A DNA stretch of 14,959 nt, taken from assembly GCA_937885345.1 (NCBI GenBank), contig CAKZZH010000089.1, forward strand, positions 1 to 14,959, in the 5' to 3' direction. Each line of letters starts with the position of its first letter. Positions within the stretch are counted from its first letter, which is position 1. Under the pieces are notes generated by a model that saw only the letters and a list, made by a program, of their open reading frames with translations, searched no databases and was not told the origin of the DNA. The DNA comes from an uncultured Lachnospiraceae bacterium (GTDB lineage: Bacteria > Bacillota > Clostridia > Lachnospirales > Lachnospiraceae). Of the stretch, positions 1-7,214 are shown piece after piece. The translations under genes were made by a program, and so were the position numbers.

Positions 1-31
1 AAGAAAAAATAGATTAATTTGGGATTTTCTC

Positions 32-67
32 TTGACAAAGGTCACTTCATAACAGTTTTACTATACT
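32..67 (+). promoter_or_regulatory. Possible promoter of the exported-protein operon
   Basis: A perfect -35-like TTGACA lies at 32-37 and a good -10-like TATACT at 62-67, followed by the first gene. The 24-nt gap between the boxes is too long for a standard sigma-A promoter. Either only one box is used, or the -10 is a weaker T-rich hexamer around 55-62. A promoter in this interval is plausible, but its exact elements are uncertain. Confidence 0.3.
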
Positions 68-94
68 GTATATTTAACTTAAGGAGGGATGTGG

Positions 95-2413
95 ATGAAT
101 ACAATAGGAAAAAGAAGCATTTTGTCTATTGTACTTGCGGCGGTAATGTTGGTAGCAATGCTGCCGGGCAATGTTTTTACCGTTAATGCGGATGAAGTTA
201 CAACGATAACTCAGGGCGCAAACGGTGATCCGGTCGTTACGGATGTGGATGGTAATGATCTTACCACAATACCGGGTTGTTCGTATGATCTTGAAGATGA
301 TGGATTATATCATTTGTTCCTGGAGGATGACGGAACTAATCCGTTTAGCGTGATCGGCACGATCATTATTCCTGCCGGCTGTGTACTCAGCCTAAGCAAT
401 TTTACACTGGACTGCACGAAGATCATTATTGAGGGAGAAGACGGAGAACTGCCCGGTGGCAGGCTTGAGTTACTCTTCAAGGATGATGTATATGCCGGCA
501 TCGGAGATACGCCTCTGGAACTTAGCCATGGAGCTAACCTTTTTGTTGAAAAGACAAGTCAGCTGCCTGACTATACTTATTACTATCTTGATGACAGTGA
601 TATGGCCGCTTTGATCACCGATGAGATGATGACCGAAGCGGCTCAGAAAAACGGTTTTGGGTTCTGGTATAGCGATGATCAGTATTTTACCGGATGGATA
701 CTTACATATGTCGCTTCTGATGGACCCAACAATCAAGGCGGTGAGGAAGCATACGATCCAATAGAAGATGCCAAGGTTTATTGTACACAGTGGGCGGAAA
801 ATCTTCTTCTTGCAGCCGGAGATATTTATGATGCAACTGCCGGCGCAGGTACCGGATTTGGCGACGGTGTTACGGATGAAAATGATATCCGTTATGCTTT
901 TGCACATGCCATACTTAATGATGAGCAGAGATTCGGGGATCTGTTTGAAATAATTAAATTAAACAGTCCTATCGTACGCAATTATGACTGGGGAAATGAG
1001 GAGTCTTTGACGGCTTATCAGAATGTTATGTCCGATCTGTTTAATGCAACGACGGCTACGATCGATACTGATAACAGACTTACAGTTGTTGATAAGAACG
1101 GCGTATCATATGATTTACAGGGCTATACGGTAACCTTTACTATGAATATGGATATTGACGATGAACATGGCGAAGAATTAACCTTCACAGCAACCGGCTA
1201 CTTGATCGATGATGCAGATTTCGATGATACATCATATCAGCAGGTTATAATTAAAGTCGGTGACAAATTCTTTATTCGTGATGCTTGCGGCGATCCAAAC
1301 GGAAATGATCCGACACATGACGGAACCGTTATTGAAGGAAGCACCAACACGGCAATTTATATATTCGAAGATTTTGACAGTAAAGAAGATGTTACGGTAT
1401 TCGGTAACGGAGTAAATGTATGGCGTGAGCTGACAGATGAGACTACAACCGATTCATATATCTTTAGTTTCGGAGTGTCATTTGGCAGAATCGATGATCG
1501 GGATTTACGTCTCGGAGAAACGATTGCGGTATTAAAGAAGGACTATACAGGAATCCTTATTTCCGGAAACGGCGAAGAGAATACACCCGGCGGATGGGGA
1601 AAACATTCTGATTTTAATCTTGCAGAGTCATCAGAAGGTGATGTTAAATATACCGTCTATTTCGGATATTCTTCACTTGATATTTCTCCTTTGAACGATG
1701 AACTGGTAGGCACATCTTCGGTGGACAGTATTATATCCGTAACGATCGGTAATGATATCCCCCAGGAGGCTGTATCCGTTACCACTAATGATGACGGTAC
1801 ATATACTGTTAACTTCTTATCGGATTATTATAATGAGGTTCCGTTAATAATTACTTATAAATTCAAGGACGGGACGACGGTCACACGTAATACGATGATC
1901 TACCGCGCCGGTATTGTTCTCACACTCGCTATGACTCCGGGTTCTGAAAAATATTTAGTAGGAATCGAGCATGAAAGTGCAGACCAATATGTGATCGGTG
2001 CCGACGGAAAGATTTATGATAGAAATTCTTTTACCGGTACCGAAGAGTTCTCGCTTGCATGCTATGCAACTTATTATTATCCTACAGCAAGCGGTGCAAC
2101 CGAGGGAAATGTATCGTTATATGTAACGATTGAATATGATGACGGTACCTCCGAAACCAGGATAATTGACTCACAGCTCTTTATTCCGCCTACACAGTCT
2201 ATCAATGATCCGAATACTACTTTTGTGGCATGCAGCGATTATGTTATCCATATAACAAAGGACGGAGGCAAAAGGGTTACAAAGGTTACCGCTCTTGCCG
2301 TTAATAAAGCAGATGAAAGTGGTCGTTTTGAAGGCGCCAAACTTGGTGCGGGAAAAGGAATTACCATGACGGTTGAGTATGGTGACAGGGACCCTATGAT
2401 AAGCTACAACTAA
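95..2413 (+). CDS. Secreted acidic protein of unknown function, 772 aa
   Basis: I do not recognise the family. The preferred start is the ATG at 95: the AAGGAGGG at 81-88 sits 6 nt before it, whereas it abuts the in-frame ATG at 89 with no spacing. The protein begins with a typical signal peptide: N-terminal Lys/Arg, then a hydrophobic stretch at about residues 8-25, with probable cleavage after the VNA at about 31-33. The mature protein is rich in Asp, Glu, Gly, Thr and Tyr and looks like successive beta-rich segments. It has no C-terminal membrane segment, LPXTG motif or SLH repeat, so it is probably released or held non-covalently. Around residues 256-265, GDGVTDENDI resembles a single calcium loop of the dockerin/EF-hand kind. 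The next gene follows after 21 nt and encodes another exported protein, so the two probably act together at the surface. Being a gene is near certain; function is unknown. Confidence 0.85.
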   Translation: MNTIGKRSILSIVLAAVMLVAMLPGNVFTVNADEVTTITQGANGDPVVTDVDGNDLTTIPGCSYDLEDDGLYHLFLEDDGTNPFSVIGTIIIPAGCVLSLSNFTLDCTKIIIEGEDGELPGGRLELLFKDDVYAGIGDTPLELSHGANLFVEKTSQLPDYTYYYLDDSDMAALITDEMMTEAAQKNGFGFWYSDDQYFTGWILTYVASDGPNNQGGEEAYDPIEDAKVYCTQWAENLLLAAGDIYDATAGAGTGFGDGVTDENDIRYAFAHAILNDEQRFGDLFEIIKLNSPIVRNYDWGNEESLTAYQNVMSDLFNATTATIDTDNRLTVVDKNGVSYDLQGYTVTFTMNMDIDDEHGEELTFTATGYLIDDADFDDTSYQQVIIKVGDKFFIRDACGDPNGNDPTHDGTVIEGSTNTAIYIFEDFDSKEDVTVFGNGVNVWRELTDETTTDSYIFSFGVSFGRIDDRDLRLGETIAVLKKDYTGILISGNGEENTPGGWGKHSDFNLAESSEGDVKYTVYFGYSSLDISPLNDELVGTSSVDSIISVTIGNDIPQEAVSVTTNDDGTYTVNFLSDYYNEVPLIITYKFKDGTTVTRNTMIYRAGIVLTLAMTPGSEKYLVGIEHESADQYVIGADGKIYDRNSFTGTEEFSLACYATYYYPTASGATEGNVSLYVTIEYDDGTSETRIIDSQLFIPPTQSINDPNTTFVACSDYVIHITKDGGKRVTKVTALAVNKADESGRFEGAKLGAGKGITMTVEYGDRDPMISYN

Positions 2414-2434
2414 GCATAAACGGAGGATAAGGAT

Positions 2435-2989
2435 ATGAGAAATCTATTTAAGAAAGCGGCGTCCCTCGTATGTGCGATGCTGTTTGTTATGGGAATGATG
2501 ACTGTCGGTGCTTTTGCTGCTACTAATGATGTACTTACCGTAACTGCGGAGGGTACAACGAGTAGCGTTAAGGTTTCCGGAACAACCGATACATCGGTTG
2601 TTGCCGTACTGATAGAGATATTTGATACAGACAACAATCTTGTCACAATGGAGTCGCATCCGTCTACAGAAGGTAAGTTTGAAGCTACTCTTTCCGCTAC
2701 TTTAACAGCCGGCGCTACTTATACGGCCTATGTTATTAATTACAGCGGCGAGGGGGAAGCACTGGAAGCGACATTTACCGTTCCCGAGCCCGAGACAACA
2801 ACAGAGGCTGAGACAACAACCGCAGCGCCCTCCGGTAATTCAGGTTCGGACGCTTCCGGCCAGGCTACCGACAATACTGTGGGTGAGTCATCTTACATTT
2901 GGTGCTTTGGCATGCTTGCATCAGTGCTTGCGATCATGGCATGTGTTACCGTTTCAAAGCAGCTTATACGTAAACGTAATGAAGACTGA
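2435..2989 (+). CDS. Membrane-anchored cell-surface protein, 184 aa, unknown function
   Basis: This small exported protein has a clear modular layout. A signal peptide covers residues 1-28 (KK near the N-terminus, hydrophobic core, AFA at the probable cleavage site). Residues 30-115 form a compact Thr/Val-rich domain that looks like one Ig-like beta sandwich. A linker rich in Thr, Glu, Pro and Ser follows at about 116-147 (ETTTEAETTT). Residues 154-174 form a membrane segment, ending in a basic tail (RKR at 179-181). The order resembles a sortase substrate, but TVGES stands at 148-152 where an LPXTG-type motif would be expected, so it is more likely retained by its membrane helix. GGAGG at 2422-2426 lies 8 nt before the start, and the gene is 21 nt downstream of the large secreted protein. 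A role as a membrane partner or display stalk for that protein is inference. Confidence 0.85.
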   Translation: MRNLFKKAASLVCAMLFVMGMMTVGAFAATNDVLTVTAEGTTSSVKVSGTTDTSVVAVLIEIFDTDNNLVTMESHPSTEGKFEATLSATLTAGATYTAYVINYSGEGEALEATFTVPEPETTTEAETTTAAPSGNSGSDASGQATDNTVGESSYIWCFGMLASVLAIMACVTVSKQLIRKRNED

Positions 2990-3004
2990 TTTGTAATTTA
3001 TATA

Positions 3005-3042
3005 AAAAGTCGCTGCCTGTCATACGAGAGGCAGCGATTTTT
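3005..3042 (+). terminator. Rho-independent terminator after the exported-protein operon
   Basis: A perfect 9-bp GC-rich stem (TCGCTGCCT at 3010-3018 paired with AGGCAGCGA at 3029-3037) encloses a 10-nt loop. It is followed by TTTTT at 3038-3042 and flanked upstream by AAAAA at 3005-3009. It lies 16 nt after the stop codon of the 184-aa surface protein and separates that operon from the yicC cluster. Confidence 0.92.
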
Positions 3043-3064
3043 GTTTGCATTTTTTACTAGCCAA

Positions 3065-3083
3065 ATCGTATTATATGTACGAT
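3065..3083. repeat. Inverted repeat ATCGTA-N7-TACGAT
   Basis: A perfect 6-bp inverted repeat with a 7-nt spacer lies in the intergenic region between the surface-protein terminator and yicC. It could be a regulator-binding site. No transcription factor can be named from the sequence. Confidence 0.4.
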
Positions 3084-3099
3084 AATAGTTCCGAAATTA

Positions 3100-3120
3100 T
3101 AAAACATATGTGATGTTTTA
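3100..3120. repeat. Inverted repeat TAAAACAT-N5-ATGTTTTA
   Basis: A perfect 8-bp inverted repeat with a 5-nt spacer lies 18 nt upstream of the putative yicC -35 box. Its position suits an operator, and its AT-rich stem with no T-run argues against a terminator. The regulator is unknown. Confidence 0.45.
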
Positions 3121-3137
3121 TTGGAGGGAATAATCTG

Positions 3138-3167
3138 TTGTATTTAATGCGGATATTATGGTAAAAT
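3138..3167 (+). promoter_or_regulatory. Probable sigma-A promoter for the yicC gene run
   Basis: TTGTAT at 3138-3143 and TAAAAT at 3162-3167 are separated by 18 nt, acceptable for sigma-A. This is the best match in the interval between the upstream terminator and yicC. Transcription from it would give an untranslated leader of about 75-80 nt containing the long inverted repeat at 3181-3230. Confidence 0.45.
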
Positions 3168-3180
3168 AACCCTCGAATAA

Positions 3181-3230
3181 ATGAATAAACATGGGCGCAT
3201 AATACGAATGTCAGGCTCTATTTTATTCAT
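3181..3230 (+). other. Potential stem in the yicC 5' leader
   Basis: ATGAATAAA at 3181-3189 is perfectly complementary to TTTATTCAT at 3222-3230, which would close a 32-nt internal segment. The stem would end 7 nt before the yicC ribosome-binding site (AAGGAG at 3238-3243). It does not match any riboswitch class I recognise. Confidence 0.35.
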
Positions 3231-3251
3231 GTATCAGAAGGAGAAGTATAT

Positions 3252-4130
3252 ATGATCAGAAGTATGACCGGTTTTGGCAGGTTCGAAGCTGCAGACGAGC
3301 GCAGGAAGATCACTGTGGAGATGAAGTCAGTCAATCACAGGTATTTTGAACCGACCATCAAAATGCCCAAGAAACTTAATTTCTACGAGGCCGGGATCAG
3401 GGGTGTTCTCAAGAATCACATAAGCAGAGGTAAAGTCGATGTGTTCATTACGGTCGAGGATCTGACCGAGGAACAGTTTAACCTCAAATACAACTCACAG
3501 CTTGCTGCCGAATATATCGATATCTTTCACAGGATTTCCGAGCAGTTCGGTATCGAGAATGATATTACGGTCAACTCTCTTGCGAGATTTCCGGAGGTTA
3601 TTACGATGGAGGATTCCAACGGTGAGGATGAGGAGCTTTGGCTTCTTCTCGAGAAGGCTGTTGACGGTGCCTGTCTCGATTTTGTTGCGGCAAGGGAGAA
3701 AGAGGGCGACAAGCTTAAAGATGACATTATCGAGAAACTCGATAATATGATGTCCTATGCCGAGAAGGTTGAGAAGCGCTATCCCGAGATCATCGCTGAA
3801 TACCGAAGCAAACTTGAGAGCAAGGTTAAGGAACTCCTTGCGGATTCCTCCGTTGACGATTCGAGGATCGCTACCGAGGTTACCGTCTTTGCCGATAAAA
3901 TATGCGTCGACGAGGAAATGGTCCGCTTAAAGACACATATCAAAGCAATGAAGGATACGCTTAATGAAGGCGGAAACGTTGGACGTAAGCTTGATTTTAT
4001 CGCACAGGAAATGAACCGCGAGGCTAATACGACGCTCAGCAAGAGCACGGATCTTGAAGTGACCGATATTGGGATTCTTCTTAAGACCGAGATCGAGAAG
4101 GTCAGAGAGCAGATTCAGAATCTTGAGTAG
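3252..4130 (+). CDS. yicC: YicC/YloC family endoribonuclease
   Basis: This is a 292-aa protein of the YicC/YloC family, cytosolic enzymes that cleave RNA. B. subtilis YloC is an endoribonuclease, and E. coli YicC is linked to small-RNA turnover. The N-terminal SMTGFGR at residues 4-10, the KSVNHRY segment near 25-31 and the C-terminal EKVREQIQNLE are family hallmarks. They mark the N-terminal YicC domain (about 2-155) and the C-terminal DUF1732-type domain (about 205-292). Length is normal. AAGGAG at 3238-3243 lies 8 nt before the ATG. The neighbour gmk follows, as in many Firmicutes. The remA gene that sits between them in Bacillus is absent: only 27 nt separate the yicC stop from the preferred gmk start. 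Confidence 0.93.
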   Translation: MIRSMTGFGRFEAADERRKITVEMKSVNHRYFEPTIKMPKKLNFYEAGIRGVLKNHISRGKVDVFITVEDLTEEQFNLKYNSQLAAEYIDIFHRISEQFGIENDITVNSLARFPEVITMEDSNGEDEELWLLLEKAVDGACLDFVAAREKEGDKLKDDIIEKLDNMMSYAEKVEKRYPEIIAEYRSKLESKVKELLADSSVDDSRIATEVTVFADKICVDEEMVRLKTHIKAMKDTLNEGGNVGRKLDFIAQEMNREANTTLSKSTDLEVTDIGILLKTEIEKVREQIQNLE

Positions 4131-4157
4131 CAAAGAGTAGAACGGAGAGTGAACATT

Positions 4158-4769
4158 ATGAAGGGGAAACTTGTTGTTGTTTCGGGCTTTTCCGGTGTCG
4201 GCAAAGGCACCGTAATGAAGAGACTCATTGAGGAATATGACAATTACGCGCTTAGCGTTTCGGCGACTACGAGGAAGCCCAGACCCGGCGAAAAAGAAGG
4301 TGTTGCATACTTCTTTAAGACTGTGGAGGAATTCGAGGAGTTGATCGCTAAGGATGAACTCGTTGAATATGCCAAATATGTTGACAATTACTACGGAACG
4401 CCGAAAGCCTTTGTTGATAAAATGAGGAATGAGGGCAAGGATGTGCTGCTTGAGATCGAGATCCAGGGAGCACTTAAGATTAAAGATAAATTTCCTGATG
4501 CGGTACTTATATTTATAACAGCACCGAGTGCACAGGTTCTGAGGGAGCGCCTTGTGGGCCGTGGGACCGAGGATGAAGAGACAGTTAACAAACGACTTGC
4601 AAGGGCCAGACAGGAAGCGGAAGGCGCCTGCAAATATGATTATGTAGTTGTAAACGATGTTTTGGAAGAATGTGTAAAAACAGTTGACATAATCATCAAA
4701 AGTGCACATAATAGGACAGAAGATAATCTCGCTATAGTCGAAGAGATAAGAAGAGATTTGTCAAAATAA
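4158..4769 (+). CDS. gmk: Guanylate kinase
   Basis: Guanylate kinase phosphorylates GMP (and dGMP) to GDP with ATP in the cytosol, an essential step of guanine nucleotide supply. The P-loop is GFSGVGKG at about residues 10-17. The GMP-binding segment with SATTRKPRPGE follows, then the conserved EIQGA and the lid region with RLVGRGTEDEE. At 203 aa the length is normal. I prefer the ATG at 4158 over the in-frame GTG at 4149: GGAG at 4144-4147 is 10 nt from the ATG but only 1 nt from the GTG, and the family begins directly with KGKLVVVSG. It lies between yicC and rpoZ, a conserved Firmicute arrangement. Confidence 0.95.
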   Translation: MKGKLVVVSGFSGVGKGTVMKRLIEEYDNYALSVSATTRKPRPGEKEGVAYFFKTVEEFEELIAKDELVEYAKYVDNYYGTPKAFVDKMRNEGKDVLLEIEIQGALKIKDKFPDAVLIFITAPSAQVLRERLVGRGTEDEETVNKRLARARQEAEGACKYDYVVVNDVLEECVKTVDIIIKSAHNRTEDNLAIVEEIRRDLSK

Positions 4770-4801
4770 AGGGATTTCCCCGTATTGAAAGGAAAAAGGA
4801 C

Positions 4802-5044
4802 ATGATACATCCATCTTACACAGAGCTTATGAATGTTATTAACAGTGAGGTAGAGCCCGGCGAGCAGCCGCCCGTTCAGAGCCGTTATTCCATTGTTATT
4901 GCCACATCCAAGAGAGCAAGACAGATAATTGACGGAGATAAGACTTTTGTAGACAGCAAGGGCAAGAAGCCTCTTTCTATTGCTGTTGAAGAATTATATA
5001 CGGGTAAAGTAAAGATAGTCGGTGATGACGAAAGCGAGGCATAA
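4802..5044 (+). CDS. rpoZ: DNA-directed RNA polymerase omega subunit
   Basis: This 80-aa protein matches RNA polymerase omega, which helps assemble and stabilise the beta-prime subunit. The diagnostic segment is RYSIVIATSKRARQI (about residues 28-42), followed by KKPLSIAVEELYTGKV, the usual omega order. AAGGA-type sequences at 4788-4800 lie just upstream of the ATG. The stop codon overlaps the start of uppP by one base (TAATG at 5042-5046), so the two are probably translationally coupled. Co-location with gmk is widely conserved. Confidence 0.92.
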   Translation: MIHPSYTELMNVINSEVEPGEQPPVQSRYSIVIATSKRARQIIDGDKTFVDSKGKKPLSIAVEELYTGKVKIVGDDESEA

Positions 5045-5877
5045 TGGTAGACATACTTAAGGTTATTTTACTGGGTATTGTCGAAGGCATCACTGAGTGG
5101 CTTCCGGTTTCAAGTACCGGACATATTCTTATATTCGAGCGCTTTATAGGCCTTTATGACACGCCGGATATGACGGCGTTCAAGAATGTATTCGATTATG
5201 TGATACAGCTTGGCGCCATTTTGGCGGTTGTGGTCATATATTTTAAAAAACTCTGGCCCGTTAACCGCTCGAAATCAGATGATAAGCTTCACTGGAACCG
5301 CAGCAAGCTTATGCTTTGGCTCAAGATCATTGTAGCCTGCATTCCCGGCGCGGTTGCGGCGTTTGCGATCGGTAAACTCATTCCGGATAATCCTTTTCTG
5401 ATTGCTGCCATGCTTATAGTATATGGTATCGCATTTATTCTGGTTGAGACATTCAATAAAAAGGAACCTGATGTTATATCGGTTAAGGATATAACATTTA
5501 AACTTGCGCTTTTTATCGGGCTTTTCCAGGTTTTGGCAATCGTTCCGGGCACGTCAAGGTCGGGTGTTACGATCATCGGCGCAATGCTTATCGGACTTAG
5601 CAGGTCCGCTGCTGCTGAGTTTACATTTTACCTTGCAATACCGGTAATGTTAGGTCAAAGCCTGCTTAAGATAGCATCGTATCTTAAAGACGGATATTCA
5701 TTTACGGGAAGCCAGATTGCTGCGGTTATCGTTGGAATGGCAGTTTCCTTTGTTGTTTCGATTTTTGTTATCAAGTTTCTTATGTCCTTTATTAAGAAAC
5801 ATGATTTCAAACCATTCGGTATATACAGAATTATCGTAGGTATAGCTATTATTCTGATATTTGCCCTTATAAAATAA
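5044..5877 (+). CDS. uppP: Undecaprenyl-diphosphate phosphatase (UppP/BacA)
   Basis: This 277-aa polytopic membrane enzyme dephosphorylates undecaprenyl pyrophosphate to undecaprenyl phosphate. It thereby recycles the lipid carrier for peptidoglycan and other wall polymers, and raised dosage is known to give bacitracin resistance. Both signature motifs are intact: GIVEGITEWLPVSSTGH at residues 11-27 (catalytic Glu pair at 14/18, Ser23-Ser24, His27) and PGTSRSG at 168-174 (Arg172). About seven or eight hydrophobic helices are visible. It overlaps the rpoZ stop by one base and has no strong ribosome-binding site of its own, consistent with coupling to rpoZ. Confidence 0.96.
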   Translation: MVDILKVILLGIVEGITEWLPVSSTGHILIFERFIGLYDTPDMTAFKNVFDYVIQLGAILAVVVIYFKKLWPVNRSKSDDKLHWNRSKLMLWLKIIVACIPGAVAAFAIGKLIPDNPFLIAAMLIVYGIAFILVETFNKKEPDVISVKDITFKLALFIGLFQVLAIVPGTSRSGVTIIGAMLIGLSRSAAAEFTFYLAIPVMLGQSLLKIASYLKDGYSFTGSQIAAVIVGMAVSFVVSIFVIKFLMSFIKKHDFKPFGIYRIIVGIAIILIFALIK

Positions 5878-5922
5878 AACAGATATTGTCTTATGACTTT
5901 ATTATAGGAGGATAGGTTTTTT

Positions 5923-7200
5923 ATGCAGTACAGTGAAATGTCAAAGGCCGAGTTACAGGAAGAACTCGAGCGGCTTAAAGCTGATTATGAGAAGTACAAG
6001 GGATTTGGACTTGCTCTTAATATGGCGAGAGGAAAGCCCTCACCCGCACAGCTTGATTTATCCGCAGGGATGCTTGATGCTTTTACATCCAAGGATGATC
6101 CCGTAACCGAGTCAGGCGTTGACACACGTAATTACGGTAATCTTGAAGGCATACCCGAAGCAAGGGCTCTTATGGGCGACTGGCTCGGTGTTCCTGCCGA
6201 GAATATATATGTTTGCGGTAATGCAAGTCTTAATATTATGTATGACTGCGTCGCAGATGCAATGCTTTTCGGTGTTATGGGCAGTACTCCCTGGTGCAGG
6301 CTTGACAAGGTTAAATTCCTTTGTCCCGTACCCGGTTATGACAGGCATTTTAAAATAAACGAGCTTATGGGTATCGAGATGGTCAATGTTCCCATGACCG
6401 AAAACGGCCCGGATATGGATATTGTGGAGAAACTTGTAAGCGAGGACGATTCCATTAAGGGTATCTGGTGCGTGCCGAAATATTCAAACCCTCAGGGCAT
6501 TGTATATTCGGATGAGACGGTTAAGAGATTCGCAGCATTAAAGCCTGCAGCCAAAGATTTCAGAATATATTGGGATAATGCATATTCCATTCATTATCTC
6601 TATGATGAGTCGATTGAGATCCCCGAAATCCTTTCGGAGTGCGAGAAGGCCGGCAACCCCGATCTTGTCTATGAGTTTGCTTCAACCTCCAAGATCAGTC
6701 ATGCGGGTGCGGGTATTTCCTGTATCGCCGCTTCAACTGCCAATCTCAAATCTCTTCATAAGAGACTTACGATACAGACTATCGGTTACGATAAAGTAAA
6801 CCAGCTCAGGCATGTTATGTATTTTAAGAATGTTGACGGCTTGAAGGCACAGATGAGAAAGCATGCAGCGTTGCTCCGACCGAAGTTCGACAAGGTCCTT
6901 GAAATACTTGACCGTGAACTTGCGGGAAAGGGCGCAGGAAGCTGGCTTAAGCCCAAGGGAGGATATTTTATATCCTTCGAGGCTTGTGAGGGCTGTGCAA
7001 AGGATATCGTCGCAAGATGCAAGGAAGCAGGCGTTGTGCTTACCGGCGCGGGTGCTACATATCCTTACGGAAAGGACCCCAAGGACAGCAATATCAGGAT
7101 CGCTCCCTCATATCCTTCACCCGAAGAACTTGAAAAGGCAGCCGAGATTTTCTGCCTTTGCGTAAAGCTTTCAACCATTGAGAAGCTTCTTGGCAAATAG
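5923..7200 (+). CDS. Aspartate aminotransferase, class Ic type
   Basis: This 425-aa PLP enzyme belongs to the fold-type I aminotransferases. It resembles the divergent class Ic aspartate aminotransferases (Pfam Asp_aminotransf, as in Corynebacterium AspB), which interconvert aspartate plus 2-oxoglutarate with oxaloacetate plus glutamate. Diagnostic features are ARGKPSPAQLDLS near residue 35, NYGNLEGIPEAR, the PLP-ring Asp218 and Tyr221 in YWDNAY, and the Schiff-base Lys257 in ASTSKISHAGAG. AGGAGG at 5906-5911 is 11 nt before the ATG, slightly long. Met6 is a possible alternative start, but the N-terminal helix fits the family. Substrate is by family; a MocR-type DNA-binding domain is absent, so it is not a regulator. 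Confidence 0.88.
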   Translation: MQYSEMSKAELQEELERLKADYEKYKGFGLALNMARGKPSPAQLDLSAGMLDAFTSKDDPVTESGVDTRNYGNLEGIPEARALMGDWLGVPAENIYVCGNASLNIMYDCVADAMLFGVMGSTPWCRLDKVKFLCPVPGYDRHFKINELMGIEMVNVPMTENGPDMDIVEKLVSEDDSIKGIWCVPKYSNPQGIVYSDETVKRFAALKPAAKDFRIYWDNAYSIHYLYDESIEIPEILSECEKAGNPDLVYEFASTSKISHAGAGISCIAASTANLKSLHKRLTIQTIGYDKVNQLRHVMYFKNVDGLKAQMRKHAALLRPKFDKVLEILDRELAGKGAGSWLKPKGGYFISFEACEGCAKDIVARCKEAGVVLTGAGATYPYGKDPKDSNIRIAPSYPSPEELEKAAEIFCLCVKLSTIEKLLGK

Positions 7201-7214
7201 AGAAAGGCGTTATC

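Noticed and set aside
52..69. Short inverted repeat ACAGT-N8-ACTGT before the first gene
   Set aside because: It is only 5 bp and lies in AT-rich promoter sequence, so chance is likely.
89..94. ATG at 89 as start of the large secreted protein
   Set aside because: The Shine-Dalgarno sequence ends at 88 and would touch this codon; the ATG at 95 has proper 6-nt spacing and gives a better signal peptide.
3121..3164. Tiny frame from TTG at 3138 with GGAGGG at 3123-3128
   Set aside because: The spacing is good, but the frame has only 8 codons, and the TTG coincides with the probable -35 box of the yicC promoter, so it would not be on that transcript.
3927..4709. A 260-codon open frame on the minus strand opposite yicC and gmk
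   Set aside because: It lies wholly over two well-supported plus-strand genes, has no ribosome-binding site or recognisable domain, and its Phe/Cys/Asn-rich composition is what antisense of this codon usage produces.
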